In this document: positions 24,201 to 30,580 of the stretch, piece after piece | How positions within the stretch are numbered: the first letter of the stretch is position 1 | Layout: each line of letters begins with the position of its first letter | Assembly: GCF_963678635.1 (NCBI RefSeq) | Contig: NC_087062.1 | Location: 62,296,386-62,356,385, forward strand | DNA: 60,000 nt | Source: Symsagittifera roscoffensis | Taxonomy: Eukaryota; Xenacoelomorpha; Acoela; Convolutidae | Direction of reading: 5' to 3' | Program-made: the position numbers and the translations under genes | The notes under the pieces: model-generated | What the model saw: only the letters and a program-made list of their open reading frames with translations | Database searches by the model: none | Told to the model about the DNA's origin: nothing

Positions 24201-26180
24201 GTATTAGCACTCCCGACACACTTGCCGAATTAGATACCTTAGGGTTGTTTTGATGGAAAGCAGAAGTCACAAAGCAAGGCTCGAAAACCGTTAAAATTGG
24301 AGTTTTATAAGTCCACAGCAGTCTCTCTACCAATCCCGTTCAACCTGCATTTTCGATAGAAACCTCGATCCCAGAACTGAGAGAGTAGTTTTTGGGAAAG
24401 TTACTCAAAAGATGCAAAATGTCAAAAATTGGAATTTTCCCACGTCAATAACATTTTTTAAAACTGAAATTAGGGCGTAGCCGCTCAGGCAGGTTGATTA
24501 CTGAAAACTGTTGTTTCAAACTAGAAACCTCAAGTTTTCGAGGGTATAATTTAGAAGTGAACAGAAAATCCATAACCTGTTAAAATTTGATAATTTGGAC
24601 TTAGAAATAATTTTTCAAAATTTTCTGCAAAACATAGGGCGTAGCTGATTTTGCAACCCCTGCAACCTTTTGTTTCTCTTAGACACTTAAACGCAGATCA
24701 GGCGTAGTCGCTTTTGAGAAACAATGAATGTTTCAAAAAACGATCAAAACTTTCAAAAATTTTGATGGAAAGCGAAAGTCACAAAACAAGGCTCGAATGC
24801 CGTCAAAAAGTCAAAAATTGGAATTATCTATGTCCATAGCGGTCTTTCAGCCAATAAAAGAGGCATGTGCTTATGCAAAAAAAAATAAAAAAAATCATCT
24901 TCTTCAGCAATATCGACCGAACTCTTAGCCTTAGATTTGGACAGGTCGTTTTCAAAAAAAAAAGACCAAAATTTCCAAAAAACAGAATACTAAGTAAGCG
25001 CGGCTCAAGCACAGAAAATGCCTACAACTGAAAACTAAATTGCAATTAATTGGAATGTTAAAAATCAATTATCAATTGTTTCGAACAACCCAAAATTAAA
25101 TTCCAATTAATTGCCGGCCCGAAGCATCACGCTTGGTTAACAACTTTTGACACGAGTTCACTCTCTCAGTATTTTTTGTTAATTTTTCGAAATAACTGCC
25201 ATTCCAGGTTTCGCGGCAGCGAAACCTGGTTTTAATTCTGATGATACCTGGTTTTAATTCTGGCCTTTCCAGATTTTAATTCTGATGAAACCTGGTTTTA
25301 ATTCTACCTTTCCAGGTTTTAATTCTAATGAATAAAAAAATTTTTGTTCGGAGAAATGTGAGGGTTTTTCTAAGACATTCGTTAGATAAAATTAATTGCA
25401 ATTAATTGAAAGAGCGTAATCAATTAATTGTAACTGGCCAGGAGTGAAAATCAATTAATTGCACAGAAAAATTTCGATTAATCGCAATTAATTGCAATGA
25501 CAAATAATGTTTGACCTGCCCTGCTACCGATAGGAATTATTTCACATTGACCACGACACCTCGACTTTCTTGATTATCGTATTTATTTCACAGAAACACT
25601 GGCGATAATTAACATAGTAAATATTCAGGTGGGAAAACGTTGACAAATTTAGGTCAGCCAAAAAATACTTATTTCTTTCATTTCAAAATTTCCGAATTCC
25701 ATCATTGTATCACCTTAGTTTTTTCGAAGTAATGTTTTGTTATTGCAGGGGGTTTACAGCAATGCTGCCGGTGAGTTTTTTTATTCCGGTACGAGTGAAG
25801 CTATCTGTTTAAAAAGTTACCCAATTAGAGAAACTGGGGTCTATAGTTAAACTTGCTGCTGAGGAATCTTAATAAACTTTAAAAAATAATTTCTACTTTT
25901 TGTGCGAATTGCAGACCACACGACCTGAAGTTTATGGTTGAACTTGTATAACTTATGATGTTTAAAACCCCTCATTATAAATTTTTGAAGGATATCTTTA
26001 AATAGGATAGAAAAATAGTTGCTTGGCAGAATAACATAAGCTTTTCGCGTGCAACGATGCAACCTACCACGTAATAAGACATGATTCCTGCATCCATCTG
26101 CAGAATGCAGTATCTGTACTGCCATCCATTGACTACATTTGTCCACTTCAACAAAGCCCCTCTATGATGCATTTCAAAAT
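66..26180 (-). CDS. OSBPL9: ORP9-type oxysterol-binding-protein-related lipid transfer protein (14 coding exons, 3' end missing)
   Basis: The spliced product is about 809 residues, against roughly 736 for the human ORP9 as I recall it. Domains in order are an N-terminal PH domain (exons 1-4), a charged coiled-coil stretch (exon 5 to exon 7), a Ser/Asp-rich linker with the FFAT-like core EFFDA (exon 8), and the OSBP-related lipid-transfer domain (exons 11-14). The lipid-transfer domain contains the family signatures [34 protein letters not shown] and [11 protein letters not shown]9 proteins act at ER-Golgi or ER-endosome contacts and exchange phosphatidylserine or sterol against PI4P; VAP binding through FFAT anchors them at the ER. 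That function is inferred from family membership. All exon junctions keep phase. The GPVPW motif and the N-terminal PH domain favour ORP9 over ORP10/11. The terminal exon or exons lie left of the window. Introns are full of repeats but exons look intact, so the gene is probably functional. Confidence 0.9.
545..905 (-). repeat. tRNA-derived SINE-like repeat, copy 1
   Basis: Aligns over about 350 bp with 9,421-9,790. On the minus strand both contain a tRNA-like segment with an A-box-like GTGGTTAG and a B-box-like GTTCGA. The 642-869 open frame lies inside this repeat and is not a gene. Confidence 0.6.
1108..1379 (-). CDS. OSBPL9: ORP9 exon 13 (lipid-transfer beta-barrel)
   Basis: Encodes [38 protein letters not shown] and GYKAEIEF, all conserved strands of the OSBP barrel. 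Acceptor TATTTAG, donor AGG|GTTAGT. Confidence 0.93.
1681..1740. repeat. Hairpin-bearing repeat fragment
   Basis: Starts with CGAAGCTGAGCTCCG, a near-palindrome shared with 559-571, 8,889-8,903, 18,002-18,017 and 19,556-19,571, always followed by a CACCACTTGCGAT-like sequence. Confidence 0.5.
1893..2353. mobile_element. MITE-like family B, copy 1
   Basis: About 460 bp with terminal inverted repeats AAGAGTAATAAACG and CGTTCATTACTCTT. It encodes nothing. Further copies lie at 6,069-6,540, 11,428-11,870 and 14,049-14,460, with partial copies at 9,831 and 10,300. Confidence 0.7.
2762..2850 (-). repeat. tRNA-derived SINE head
   Basis: The minus strand reads TAGCGTAGAGGTAGG (A-box-like) and, about 40 nt later, GGTTCAAACC (B-box-like), the spacing of a pol III internal promoter. 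No full cloverleaf or gene-like 3' end is seen. Confidence 0.5.
3296..3669 (-). CDS. OSBPL9: ORP9 exon 12 (lipid-transfer core, EQVSHHPP)
   Basis: Encodes [32 protein letters not shown], a variable Ser/Asp insert, GPVPW and EQVSHHPP. In the family the two His of HHPP contact the PI4P headgroup. Donor A|GTGCGT joins exon 13 to restore the Ile that follows HHPP. Confidence 0.93.
3965..4800. repeat. Satellite-like tandem array (about 168-bp monomer, 5 units)
   Basis: The block AATCTCAGATTTGGGAGGG recurs near 4,107, 4,272, 4,445, 4,610 and 4,747 within longer similar monomers (…GAGAAAAGTCAAAAA…CTTTTC…GTGTAAAA…). It lies in the intron between exons 11 and 12. Diverged monomers recur at 24,290-24,960. 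Confidence 0.75.
5188..5350 (-). CDS. OSBPL9: ORP9 exon 11 (start of lipid-transfer domain)
   Basis: Encodes [20 protein letters not shown] and [13 protein letters not shown], the lid and N-terminal signature of ORP lipid-transfer domains. Donor is CAA|GTCAGT. The acceptor GCGTTTAG directly abuts a tRNA-like B-box sequence on the opposite strand. Confidence 0.9.
5375..5410 (+). repeat. tRNA-like B-box sequence next to ORP9 exon 11
   Basis: Contains GGTAAGGGTTCGATTCC, a perfect B box, after an anticodon-arm-like ATCTC...GAGGT. The expected 5' half would overlap exon 11 and is not convincing, so this is a SINE remnant rather than a tRNA gene. Confidence 0.45.
5555..6050. other. Intronic sequence, nothing recognised
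   Basis: AT-rich ORP9 intron between exons 10 and 11. I see no open frame or repeat here that I can support. Confidence 0.5.
6052..6540. mobile_element. MITE-like family B, copy 2, with flanking hairpin
   Basis: TIRs AAGAGTAATGAACG (6,069) and CGTTCATTATTCTT (ending 6,540). Just outside the left TIR is the perfect hairpin CCAATC-GAA-GATTGG (6,052-6,066), at the place where copy 4 has CCAACTG-A-CAGTTGG. Confidence 0.7.
6554..6988 (+). mobile_element. MITE-like family I, copy 1
   Basis: Bounded by ATCCGACCAT and ATGGTCGGAA. Shares internal blocks (CAGGTACCACAAACAATCAT; TATCATATTAAAGCCCTTTT) with 10,855-11,050 and, inverted, with 12,311-12,822. Every copy is followed by a shared CTTGCACAG...CCGGCTATCC tail. 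Confidence 0.6.
7308..7554 (-). CDS. OSBPL9: ORP9 exon 10 (linker, acidic end)
   Basis: Acceptor TTTTTTAG, donor T|GTGAGT. Encodes a Lys/Glu-rich then Asp-rich linker ending YDEDCDEDD. The single leftover base joins exon 11 in phase. Confidence 0.75.
7780..8050 (-). CDS. OSBPL9: ORP9 exon 9 (acidic/serine-rich linker)
   Basis: Acceptor ATATTTCAG, donor AGA|GTAATT. Encodes [13 protein letters not shown] and a poorly conserved linker. Function is not evident beyond joining the FFAT region to the lipid-transfer domain. Confidence 0.75.
8128..8740. mobile_element. Fold-back element with long inverted arms
   Basis: The left arm 8,128-8,360 matches the reverse complement of 8,515-8,740 along its length. 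Examples are ATTTTTGGCTCTTTTTAATC against its complement at 8,590-8,617, and CACGTTTTCCTCAAATTGAG against TCTGAGAAAACGCG at the other end. The ~155-bp middle is AT-rich. It lies in the ORP9 intron upstream of exon 9. Confidence 0.75.
8882..8910. repeat. Perfect hairpin CGAAGCT-G-AGCTTCG
   Basis: Seven-bp perfect stem at 8,889-8,903 followed by CACCACTTGCGAT. It is the best preserved member of a hairpin family found six times in the ORP9 introns. Confidence 0.6.
9131..9420. repeat. Imperfect tandem repeat (about 170 bp, 2 units)
   Basis: ATGAGGCCACTAAGCCGATA near 9,187 recurs as ATGAGGCGAATAAGCCGATA near 9,355. A third, diverged copy is at 2,430. Confidence 0.5.
9421..9790 (-). repeat. tRNA-derived SINE-like repeat, copy 2
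   Basis: On the minus strand it carries TAGATGAGTGGTTAG (A box) and GGTTCGAGTCC (B box) about 35 nt apart. It is homologous to 545-905 over the whole length. Confidence 0.65.
9831..10620. mobile_element. MITE family B, two truncated or diverged copies in tandem
   Basis: 9,831-10,210 retains the AAGAGTAATGACCG left TIR and body. 10,300-10,620 is a more diverged copy starting GCCAACAGAAAGTTGG. The open frame at 10,258-10,602 is repeat sequence, not a gene. Confidence 0.55.
10855..11066 (+). mobile_element. MITE-like family I, truncated copy
   Basis: Shares GTATTCGGGTG, CAGGTACCACAAATAATCAT and the tail CTTGCACAGCAACCGGCTAT with the copy at 6,554-7,023. About half of the interior is missing. 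Confidence 0.55.
11411..11870. mobile_element. MITE-like family B, copy 4, with hairpin
   Basis: TIRs AAGGGTAATGAACG (11,428) and CGTTCATTACTCTT (ending 11,870). The outer hairpin CCAACTGACAGTTGG (11,411-11,425) is perfect. Confidence 0.7.
12311..12822 (-). mobile_element. MITE-like family I, full-length inverted copy
   Basis: TTCCGACCAT and ATGGTCGGAA form its ends. The right end lies 60 bp downstream of the exon 8 donor, in the intron, and accounts for the open frame that continues past exon 8. Confidence 0.6.
12882..13096 (-). CDS. OSBPL9: ORP9 exon 8 (linker with FFAT-like motif)
   Basis: Encodes a low-complexity Ser/Asp linker ending in [14 protein letters not shown] preceded by acidic and Ser residues is the core of a FFAT motif, which binds the MSP domain of VAP proteins at the ER. 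Acceptor CCCTGCAG and donor GT|GTTAGT are chosen because they restore phase into exon 9. Confidence 0.78.
13691..13741 (-). CDS. OSBPL9: ORP9 exon 7 (helix ending LQIAK)
   Basis: Seventeen codons ([17 protein letters not shown]) flanked by TTTTTTTCAG and a consensus GTGAGT donor. It corresponds to the IKHCIVLLQIAK-type helix of ORP9. Confidence 0.8.
13816..13845 (-). CDS. OSBPL9: ORP9 exon 6 (30-bp microexon)
   Basis: Ten codons ([10 protein letters not shown]) between TGTGTTTCAG and GAA|GTGAAT. Joined to exon 7 it gives a 27-residue block with the same length and end (LQIAK) as the corresponding helix in ORP9. Confidence 0.7.
14049..14571. mobile_element. MITE family B, copy 5, with an inverted partial copy
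   Basis: 14,049-14,460 is a family B copy. 14,463-14,571 repeats its last ~110 bp in inverse orientation, so ATCAGCAAGATC and GATTTTTTTT form a long stem centred at about 14,462. This replaces the normal right TIR. Confidence 0.65.
14779..15048 (-). CDS. OSBPL9: ORP9 exon 5 (Arg-rich and coiled-coil segment), probable
   Basis: A 270-bp open segment with acceptor GTGTTTAG and donor AAA|GTATAC, phase 0 at both ends as the neighbouring exons require. It encodes a Ser/Arg-rich start ([11 protein letters not shown]), an EEEK/EMEEQ-rich coiled coil, and [18 protein letters not shown], which resembles the coiled-coil block after the PH domain in ORP9. It is longer than the human equivalent. The ATG at 15,039 could alternatively begin a separate small nested gene. 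Confidence 0.6.
15660..16480 (+). pseudogene. Unidentified coding-like stretch, probably decayed
   Basis: Several open frames (15,665-15,919; 15,861-16,109) and readable pieces in all three frames have a more even base composition than the surrounding intron. Charged segments such as [12 protein letters not shown] and [17 protein letters not shown] are broken by stops. I do not recognise the family. It may be a dead retrocopy or chance. Confidence 0.25.
16701..18229. repeat. 1.5-kb tandem duplication, unit 1
   Basis: Begins AGGCCAAATAAAAATGTCCT, which recurs at 18,230. Unit 1 and unit 2 align end to end with scattered substitutions and small indels (an insertion near 19,080 in unit 2). Contains family-B-like and hairpin segments, no credible gene. 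Confidence 0.85.
18230..19782. repeat. 1.5-kb tandem duplication, unit 2
   Basis: Second copy of 16,701-18,229, ending at CCAAAAATCCAAAACAA. It carries the same CCAAC...GTTGG and AAGCTC-AACA-GAGCTT hairpins (19,556-19,571). Confidence 0.85.
19790..20170. other. Intronic sequence, nothing recognised
   Basis: No supported open frame, repeat or RNA feature was found here. Confidence 0.5.
20178..20450 (+). repeat. Tandem ~138-bp repeat (2 units) with a polypurine tract
   Basis: Each unit contains TTTTAAGGGGGAGGATATTC, like a retroelement polypurine tract followed by an LTR start, then GCCGAAAGCAGA and AAAGGAGGGATCTTGCCG. No integrase or LTR partner was found nearby. Confidence 0.55.
20518..20594 (-). 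CDS. OSBPL9: ORP9 exon 4 (PH domain C-terminal helix)
   Basis: Flanked by ATTTTAG and TTG|GTGAGT. Encodes the conserved Trp and the C-terminal PH helix ([17 protein letters not shown]). It ends in phase 0. Confidence 0.85.
20739..20820 (-). CDS. OSBPL9: ORP9 exon 3 (PH domain, followed by a GC splice donor)
   Basis: Encodes [18 protein letters not shown] and KTFYFE, the later strands of the PH domain. The downstream donor is read as AAG|GCAAGT, a consensus GC-AG donor. It leaves one base that joins exon 4 to give [12 protein letters not shown], which has exactly the residue spacing of other ORP9 proteins. A GT donor 27 bases downstream would break the phase or add residues. Confidence 0.82.
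21229..21279 (-). CDS. OSBPL9: ORP9 exon 2 (PH domain, 51 bp)
   Basis: A 17-codon exon flanked by CTGTTTAG and AAG|GTTGTT. It encodes [10 protein letters not shown], matching the RRGCVRL block of ORP9 PH domains exactly where exon 1 stops. Phase is 0 on both sides. Confidence 0.85.
21330..22656. repeat. 1,327-bp tandem duplication, unit 1
   Basis: Repeats at exactly 1,327 bp spacing. By eye only two substitutions separate the units (near 22,391 and 22,476). Both lie in the intron between ORP9 exons 1 and 2. Confidence 0.9.
21600..22080 (-). pseudogene. LINE reverse-transcriptase relic in duplication unit 1
   Basis: Reading the minus strand across frames gives [32 protein letters not shown]-like and VQKDLGVM fragments. 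These are the N-terminal and C-terminal landmarks of CR1/Jockey-type RT. The central catalytic region is missing and stops are frequent. Confidence 0.6.
22657..23972. repeat. 1,327-bp tandem duplication, unit 2
   Basis: Near-identical second unit. It diverges from unit 1 after TGCTAATTACAG at 23,972. A recent duplication or an assembly artefact would both fit. Confidence 0.9.
22927..23407 (-). pseudogene. LINE reverse-transcriptase relic in duplication unit 2
   Basis: Same relic as at 21,600-22,080, copied by the tandem duplication and carrying the same lesions. It was dead before the duplication. Confidence 0.6.
24290..24960. repeat. Diverged satellite monomers, second locus
   Basis: GAAACCTCGATCCCAGAACT...GTAGTTTTTGGGAAAG and GGGCGTAGCCGCTCAGGCAG resemble the monomers of the 3,965-4,800 array (GGGCCTAACCGCTTATGCAG). 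Two to four degenerate units. Confidence 0.5.
25030..25500. repeat. Cluster of CAATTAATTG palindromes
   Basis: CAATTAATTG or near variants occur repeatedly at 25,040-25,110 and 25,385-25,495, on both sides of the hairpin at 25,204. No TIR or coding sequence explains them. Confidence 0.5.
25204..25340. repeat. Perfect hairpin followed by short tandem repeats
   Basis: CCAGGTTTCGC-GGCA-GCGAAACCTGG (25,204-25,229) has an 11-bp perfect stem. Four copies of ACCTGGTTTTAATTCTGATG-like sequence follow. Confidence 0.65.
25617..25808. repeat. Direct repeat left of ORP9 exon 1
   Basis: About 190 bp (GGGAAAACGTTGACAAATTT...CAGCAATGCTGCCG...GAAGCTATCTGTTTAAAAAG) repeated at 26,384-26,582. Confidence 0.8.
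26068..26180 (-). CDS. OSBPL9: ORP9 exon 1 (first coding exon, PH domain strands 1-3)
   Basis: The start codon is placed at 26,172. A strong TTTCAG acceptor sits 8 nt upstream (26,181-26,183), which suggests that an upstream non-coding exon is spliced here and that the in-frame ATG at 26,214 is intronic. The exon encodes 35 residues including [15 protein letters not shown] and AGIMSYYV, the diagnostic start of ORP9 PH domains. It ends before GTAGGT. It lies between two copies of a ~195-bp direct repeat. Confidence 0.88.
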
Positions 26181-26383
26181 CTGAAATATTTCCTAACAGC
26201 CATGATAGGCGCAAATCTGTTTCCTATAATCTTATTTGTTATCCCCAATTAAAAAAACTGTGGCATCAATGACGATTATTATTCCTTTGTCACTCGATTT
26301 TCTTAGATCGATTTACAATTCTTTGAAAATTATTCAAAAAAAATACACTTAATTTGCCAGTTGGAACTACTTTCAAATGTAAA

Positions 26384-26582
26384 TAGTCAGGTGGAAAAAC
26401 GTTGACAAATTTAAGTCAGCCAAAAAATACTTATTTTTGTCATATTTCAAAATTTCCGAATTCCATCAGTGTATCACCTTAGTTTTTTTTGAAGTAATGT
26501 TTTTGTTGTTGCGGGGGATTTACAGCAATGCTGCCGGGGAGCTTTCACCCCGGTACGATTGAAGCTATCTGTTTAAAAAGTT
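26384..26582. repeat. Direct repeat right of ORP9 exon 1
   Basis: Second copy of 25,617-25,808 in the same orientation with about 10% differences. ORP9 exon 1 lies between the two copies. Confidence 0.8.
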
Positions 26583-26589
26583 AAAAATG

Positions 26590-26990
26590 TGAACTGACTA
26601 TCTTTGGTTCCAACACTGCTGCAATTGCACAAGTTTAAACGGCATTTTCCTACTATCGTGATTGTTGACTCTGAAGATGCTACACAGCTTGGTGCTGCCC
26701 TTGGCAGTAGAGCCGTTGAAAAAATTTTGGTACAGAAACATCACGAGTTGAAGAATTTGTGCAGTCCTTTCCTCTCTACCGTCACAAAAAGCTTTTTATC
26801 TTTTGAAGAACTGCTTTTCAATTCCGAAAATGATGTATATTTTAAAAACTCCGACTGCATTCCAATTCCCTGACACACTTGTCAGCATCACAGAAACCAT
26901 CCGAACAGAACTCGAGAAAATAACGCATTTAATGTAGTGTCACTGTCTAACGGAGTATTCCATAATGAAATTTGAAATATCTCCAGGAAG
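26590..26990 (+). pseudogene. LINE RT C-terminal relic
   Basis: TQLGAALGSRAVEKILVQK, then in another frame LLKNCFSIPKMMYIL and TLVSITETIRTELEKI. This order is typical of the region after the RT domain in a widespread LINE lineage. Two frameshifts are needed. The 89-residue open frame is part of it. Confidence 0.55.
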
Positions 26991-27379
26991 TTTTTCCATA
27001 GGTTGCGACTATTTGATTTTCTGTAAATAATAATCCTTAAAAGTTGTTTTAGCTTTTCTGTACGTATTGAAATTAAGTTTTTCATCATCTAACTCGTTCC
27101 AAATTGTTACTAATTTTTCGACGTATTTCCCATTAAATCTTTGGACTAAAAAAAAATATTTTTTTTTTGTGATCATGTTTATGTGGTTATTTTTATATTT
27201 GATTTTTTTTATAGGCTGGTAATAAGAGGTGTTTTATTCTCCCAAAAAATTGACAAAAATTTACTGTTACTGAGATTATCGCAATTAATTTTAGCAAAAA
27301 GGATAAATATGATTTTTGAAGCGTTCTGAATTAATTTACGGCTCTGGAAAAATGCGGCTAACCTATTCCACATTTTTTT

Positions 27380-27560
27380 GGAGATTTGATAGAGCTGAAG
27401 CTTATTCTTTGCAAGCGTTCATTAGTAAACAATCGTCGGCATTTTGATTTAAAATGATTTCATTGCTTATGCTAGCTACAATATCATAAACGTATAAATT
27501 GAATAAAAGCGGGCCTATGATGGTACCTTGAGGTATCCTTCTTCATAGTTAAAATGAATC
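27380..27560 (-). pseudogene. LINE RT core fragment
   Basis: The minus strand encodes RIPQGTIIGPLLFNLYVYDI and, 20 codons on, QNADDCLLM. These are the PQG and (Y)ADD boxes of RT, with the Tyr changed to Asn. Confidence 0.7.
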
Positions 27561-27999
27561 CCAGAAAAATTGAAAGGTCTGTTTAAAAGCACTGGCTTAA
27601 CTCTTTGGGCCGAACTATGCAATTTACATACTAAGTCGTTGAGCTCATGACTGGTTCTCCATATTCACAGACAACGAGGTCACTCCTAACAAGAGAGATT
27701 TCAGATTACTTTTAATTTACTGGGCCCGTTTGGAAAAATTCCAAATTTTTTGTCCATTTGAAAAAATTCCACCCCATCTAACAGTGATGGATGAAAGCTT
27801 TCCTTACTCCTAGTTCCTCATATCCTGAAGACAAAACTTGTTGTTTTAGGTTAGAAAAAGGACAACTGCAGAAAGCTATAAAATTGTTATAATAAGTTTT
27901 TGAATCCATTGGTATTGGCGTTTCACTAGACAACACTCCGAAAGAATTAACAACCGCTCTAAAACGAAAAGGAGGTTCGGATTATTCTAGAACTTGTTT

Positions 28000-28340
28000 T
28001 TTGATAAATTCGATTTGCCAGCTAGAATTTCTGAGAAACGCTGAAAACTGCATTGTTTGGACAATAATTGTTTGGCTTTTTTTGGAACAAATCTGACAAT
28101 TTCTCAGCCCAGTTAAGGTTTTGACGTACAATGAACCCTAGGTCACGGTGGTTTTCAACTGGCCCCTGATGCCTGCCCATGAGATTGACTTTTAGTGCTC
28201 CTTAAGTGTTTACAATATGATGCTTCTCTGTATTAGGTGTCATCTTATTTTCAGAAAGCCATTTTCCAAAGTTTAATGTTGCTTTGGCTTCGGATTTTTG
28301 CTTTAAAATCATCTGCGCACCCGTAACATGGTTTTTCTCA
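28000..28340 (-). pseudogene. LINE RT fragment (ADD box to post-RT)
   Basis: The minus strand reads GCADDFKAKI, FGKWLSENKMTPNTEK, a stop, then NHRDLGFIVRQNLNWAEK. This is the RT stretch following the catalytic ADD. It lies upstream of the 27,380-27,560 fragment although the order should be the reverse, so these are two insertions or a rearrangement. Confidence 0.65.
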
Positions 28341-28649
28341 CATCCTTTCAGGTAAATTATTCTATTCTAGCTGTGTAATAAGGCAAATTGAGAATAGTAA
28401 TCTAACTTCAGTTTGATTACTAGCGCGATCACTTTCTGTCTTCTGCCAAGAATAAGACAGCACTACTCTCGTTCGAATTATGTATTGGAAATTGCGAATA
28501 ACAATTTCCCGCTGCTACTTTGACTAATTTCCCGCGATTGTTGTTCGAATCTTCTGATATTATTTTTCTGATATTTTCAGTTTTCTCGAGAAACTTGAGC
28601 ATGACATGCTCAATTCGAATTTTTGAAAAATTGCCTTTCACCCAAAAAT

Positions 28650-29045
28650 CTAACTAAACGTTTTCTCAAGGTCAAATTTCCAAATATGACCGACTGACAC
28701 ATACTCCCCGGACTCTAGATCGATGTCCTCATCGCGTGTCGTTGTCTGTCAGTGAGCCCTCAGATTGTTGAGTGCGTCTCAAGATACAGCGCCAGTGGTC
28801 ATTTACAGAAGTTTGCAGCAGATTTAACTTTATCGACAACCCAAAATTCACAACCATGCAAAATTGTCACATTATCGCTAAACAGCAATCAAAATCTGCA
28901 TACACCTGCACCCTGAACTTCCGCTTTGTGAGCTAATGATTAAAATTTCTTTTGTTTTACCCATTCAGAAAATTGTCATGCAGCATTTTGATTTATAAAG
29001 TAGATATAATATACTAGTAACAATAATTTTTTAATAAACTTTCTT
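28650..29045. other. Intergenic sequence, nothing recognised
   Basis: AT-rich; no supported feature. GC content rises sharply just to its right. Confidence 0.5.
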
Positions 29046-29332
29046 TTCCGTGCCCTCAGATTTCATCTGAGTTCACACTCAAGTCGCTTTTTCTTTCCCC
29101 CACTCACGACTCAAGAACCAATCCCTGAACACTCTCTTCACTTCCTGCCCCTTGTTTTTGAAGTACTGGGTCCTGACACACTCGACATCGTAATCTGCCG
29201 TGCCAGTTCTTCTTCGTCATCGGAACTGATTACGATCTCTTCTCATGCCTTCAGCTGTTCGTAGGCCCGCATCCACTCCCTTTGCTCTTGTAGTCTTTGC
29301 GCCTGATTCGGCAGACCCTTCACTTTAACTTC

Positions 29333-30496
29333 TCAGTTCATGCAAAAGGAACTGTGCAAACTCAGGCTCACATTCTTCGCTAAGTCCTCTAATATCGATT
29401 CCCTCGCTTTGGTGTTATCTCGAGACACTCTACCAACTCTTTCCCAACAGGTGGTTATCGCGTTGCGATGGGTTAGCAAGTATCTCCTGAAAGCTTCCAG
29501 CCCTATCTCGGCCAGGAACTGTCGATACTCATTCTGATGCTTCTTCATGCGATCCTTCGTCATCGTGTACAACCAAGACGTCAACGTCGCTCGAAACCAT
29601 GGGAAGAATCTTATGCGAATCGACAGGTGTCTGACCTCCATAGGAATAGAGAATACTTTGCACGCAGTCTCAAACAACTCAAGCCTCCGGTTGTAATCAA
29701 TGACATGTATTGATTCCGCTGTTGGTGCCCTCCGTTCTCGATATTTGGTCACGTTTTCCTCGATCCATCGCAACGCCAGCATCGGGCTCACCACAAAAAG
29801 AGTGACCTTCTGCTGGTGACTGGGTAGCCCTATTGAACGAATTTTTTCCACGTCCCATATCAAGCAGAGGTTCGAGTGCTCCGGATACCAAACCTTCTGT
29901 GCCAGACAATGGCATGAGCATTCCCCGTGTGTCAGGTTGTTGCTCCGGAGGTTGCGTTCTCCCGAAGCTTCCAACAGGGGTTCAAACTCCATCATTTTCT
30001 CATGCGTCTGGTAGTTTTCGTCCATGGCTGGGGCACTGTTCATCGCTTTTCCAATCGTATTTTGTCTTTCAAAATCACTCGTGTTTTCGCTTTCTAACCC
30101 CAAGAGTTCCCCTCCCCAGATCTCACTCAATTTGTCTCTTTGATCCCCTGGCACAGCTCCCAGGATCTTCTCCAACAGTCTATGTGAGTGATGCGACATT
30201 CGAGCCAGGCGTACACTTTTGGGTATCGAGAAGGCTTTGTCAATTAACACCCTCTGACTGGATGCCTCCACCATCGTCATGTGTAATGGGTAATGGCTCC
30301 CACACAAATTGGCCATTACCGATCGCACCTGAGTTTTCGCATTCATTGGTAAACTAAAAGCTTCACTCACGGGAAACCCCATCTCCGCCTGAAGAGCAAT
30401 CTTCCATCCTCTGATGTGCTTCTGGACCATTTGTAACTCTCGTGGCCATGACTCCACGCTCAACGCTGTCACCAATTGGTGTTCGGTTTCTAGCAT
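29333..30496 (-). CDS. Longest unidentified ORF of the retroelement (387 aa)
   Basis: Intact frame with SLPMNAKTQVRSVMANLCGS, KVTLFVVSPMLALRWIEENV and IRFFPWFRATLTSWLYTMTK. A Cys/His group (HGECSCHCLAQK) is seen near residue 190. No domain recognised. It is the last large ORF of the element, and its survival without stops contrasts with the broken pol region. Confidence 0.45.
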   Translation of the reverse strand: MLETEHQLVTALSVESWPRELQMVQKHIRGWKIALQAEMGFPVSEAFSLPMNAKTQVRSVMANLCGSHYPLHMTMVEASSQRVLIDKAFSIPKSVRLARMSHHSHRLLEKILGAVPGDQRDKLSEIWGGELLGLESENTSDFERQNTIGKAMNSAPAMDENYQTHEKMMEFEPLLEASGERNLRSNNLTHGECSCHCLAQKVWYPEHSNLCLIWDVEKIRSIGLPSHQQKVTLFVVSPMLALRWIEENVTKYRERRAPTAESIHVIDYNRRLELFETACKVFSIPMEVRHLSIRIRFFPWFRATLTSWLYTMTKDRMKKHQNEYRQFLAEIGLEAFRRYLLTHRNAITTCWERVGRVSRDNTKARESILEDLAKNVSLSLHSSFCMN

Positions 30497-30580
30497 CTCC
30501 AGCGTTGCAAGCTGACATCTTCGAGAAGAATCCCAATGCCTTCGCTATGTTCACAGTGGTGCTCGCATAGCCTTCAGCCA

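Noticed and set aside
25030-25500. CRISPR-like array
   Set aside because: Repeats are short palindromes at irregular spacing in a eukaryotic gene; no spacers or cas genes.
26172-26214. Upstream ATG (26,214) as ORP9 start
   Set aside because: A strong TTTCAG acceptor lies between it and the conserved PH start, and the extra residues have no homologue.
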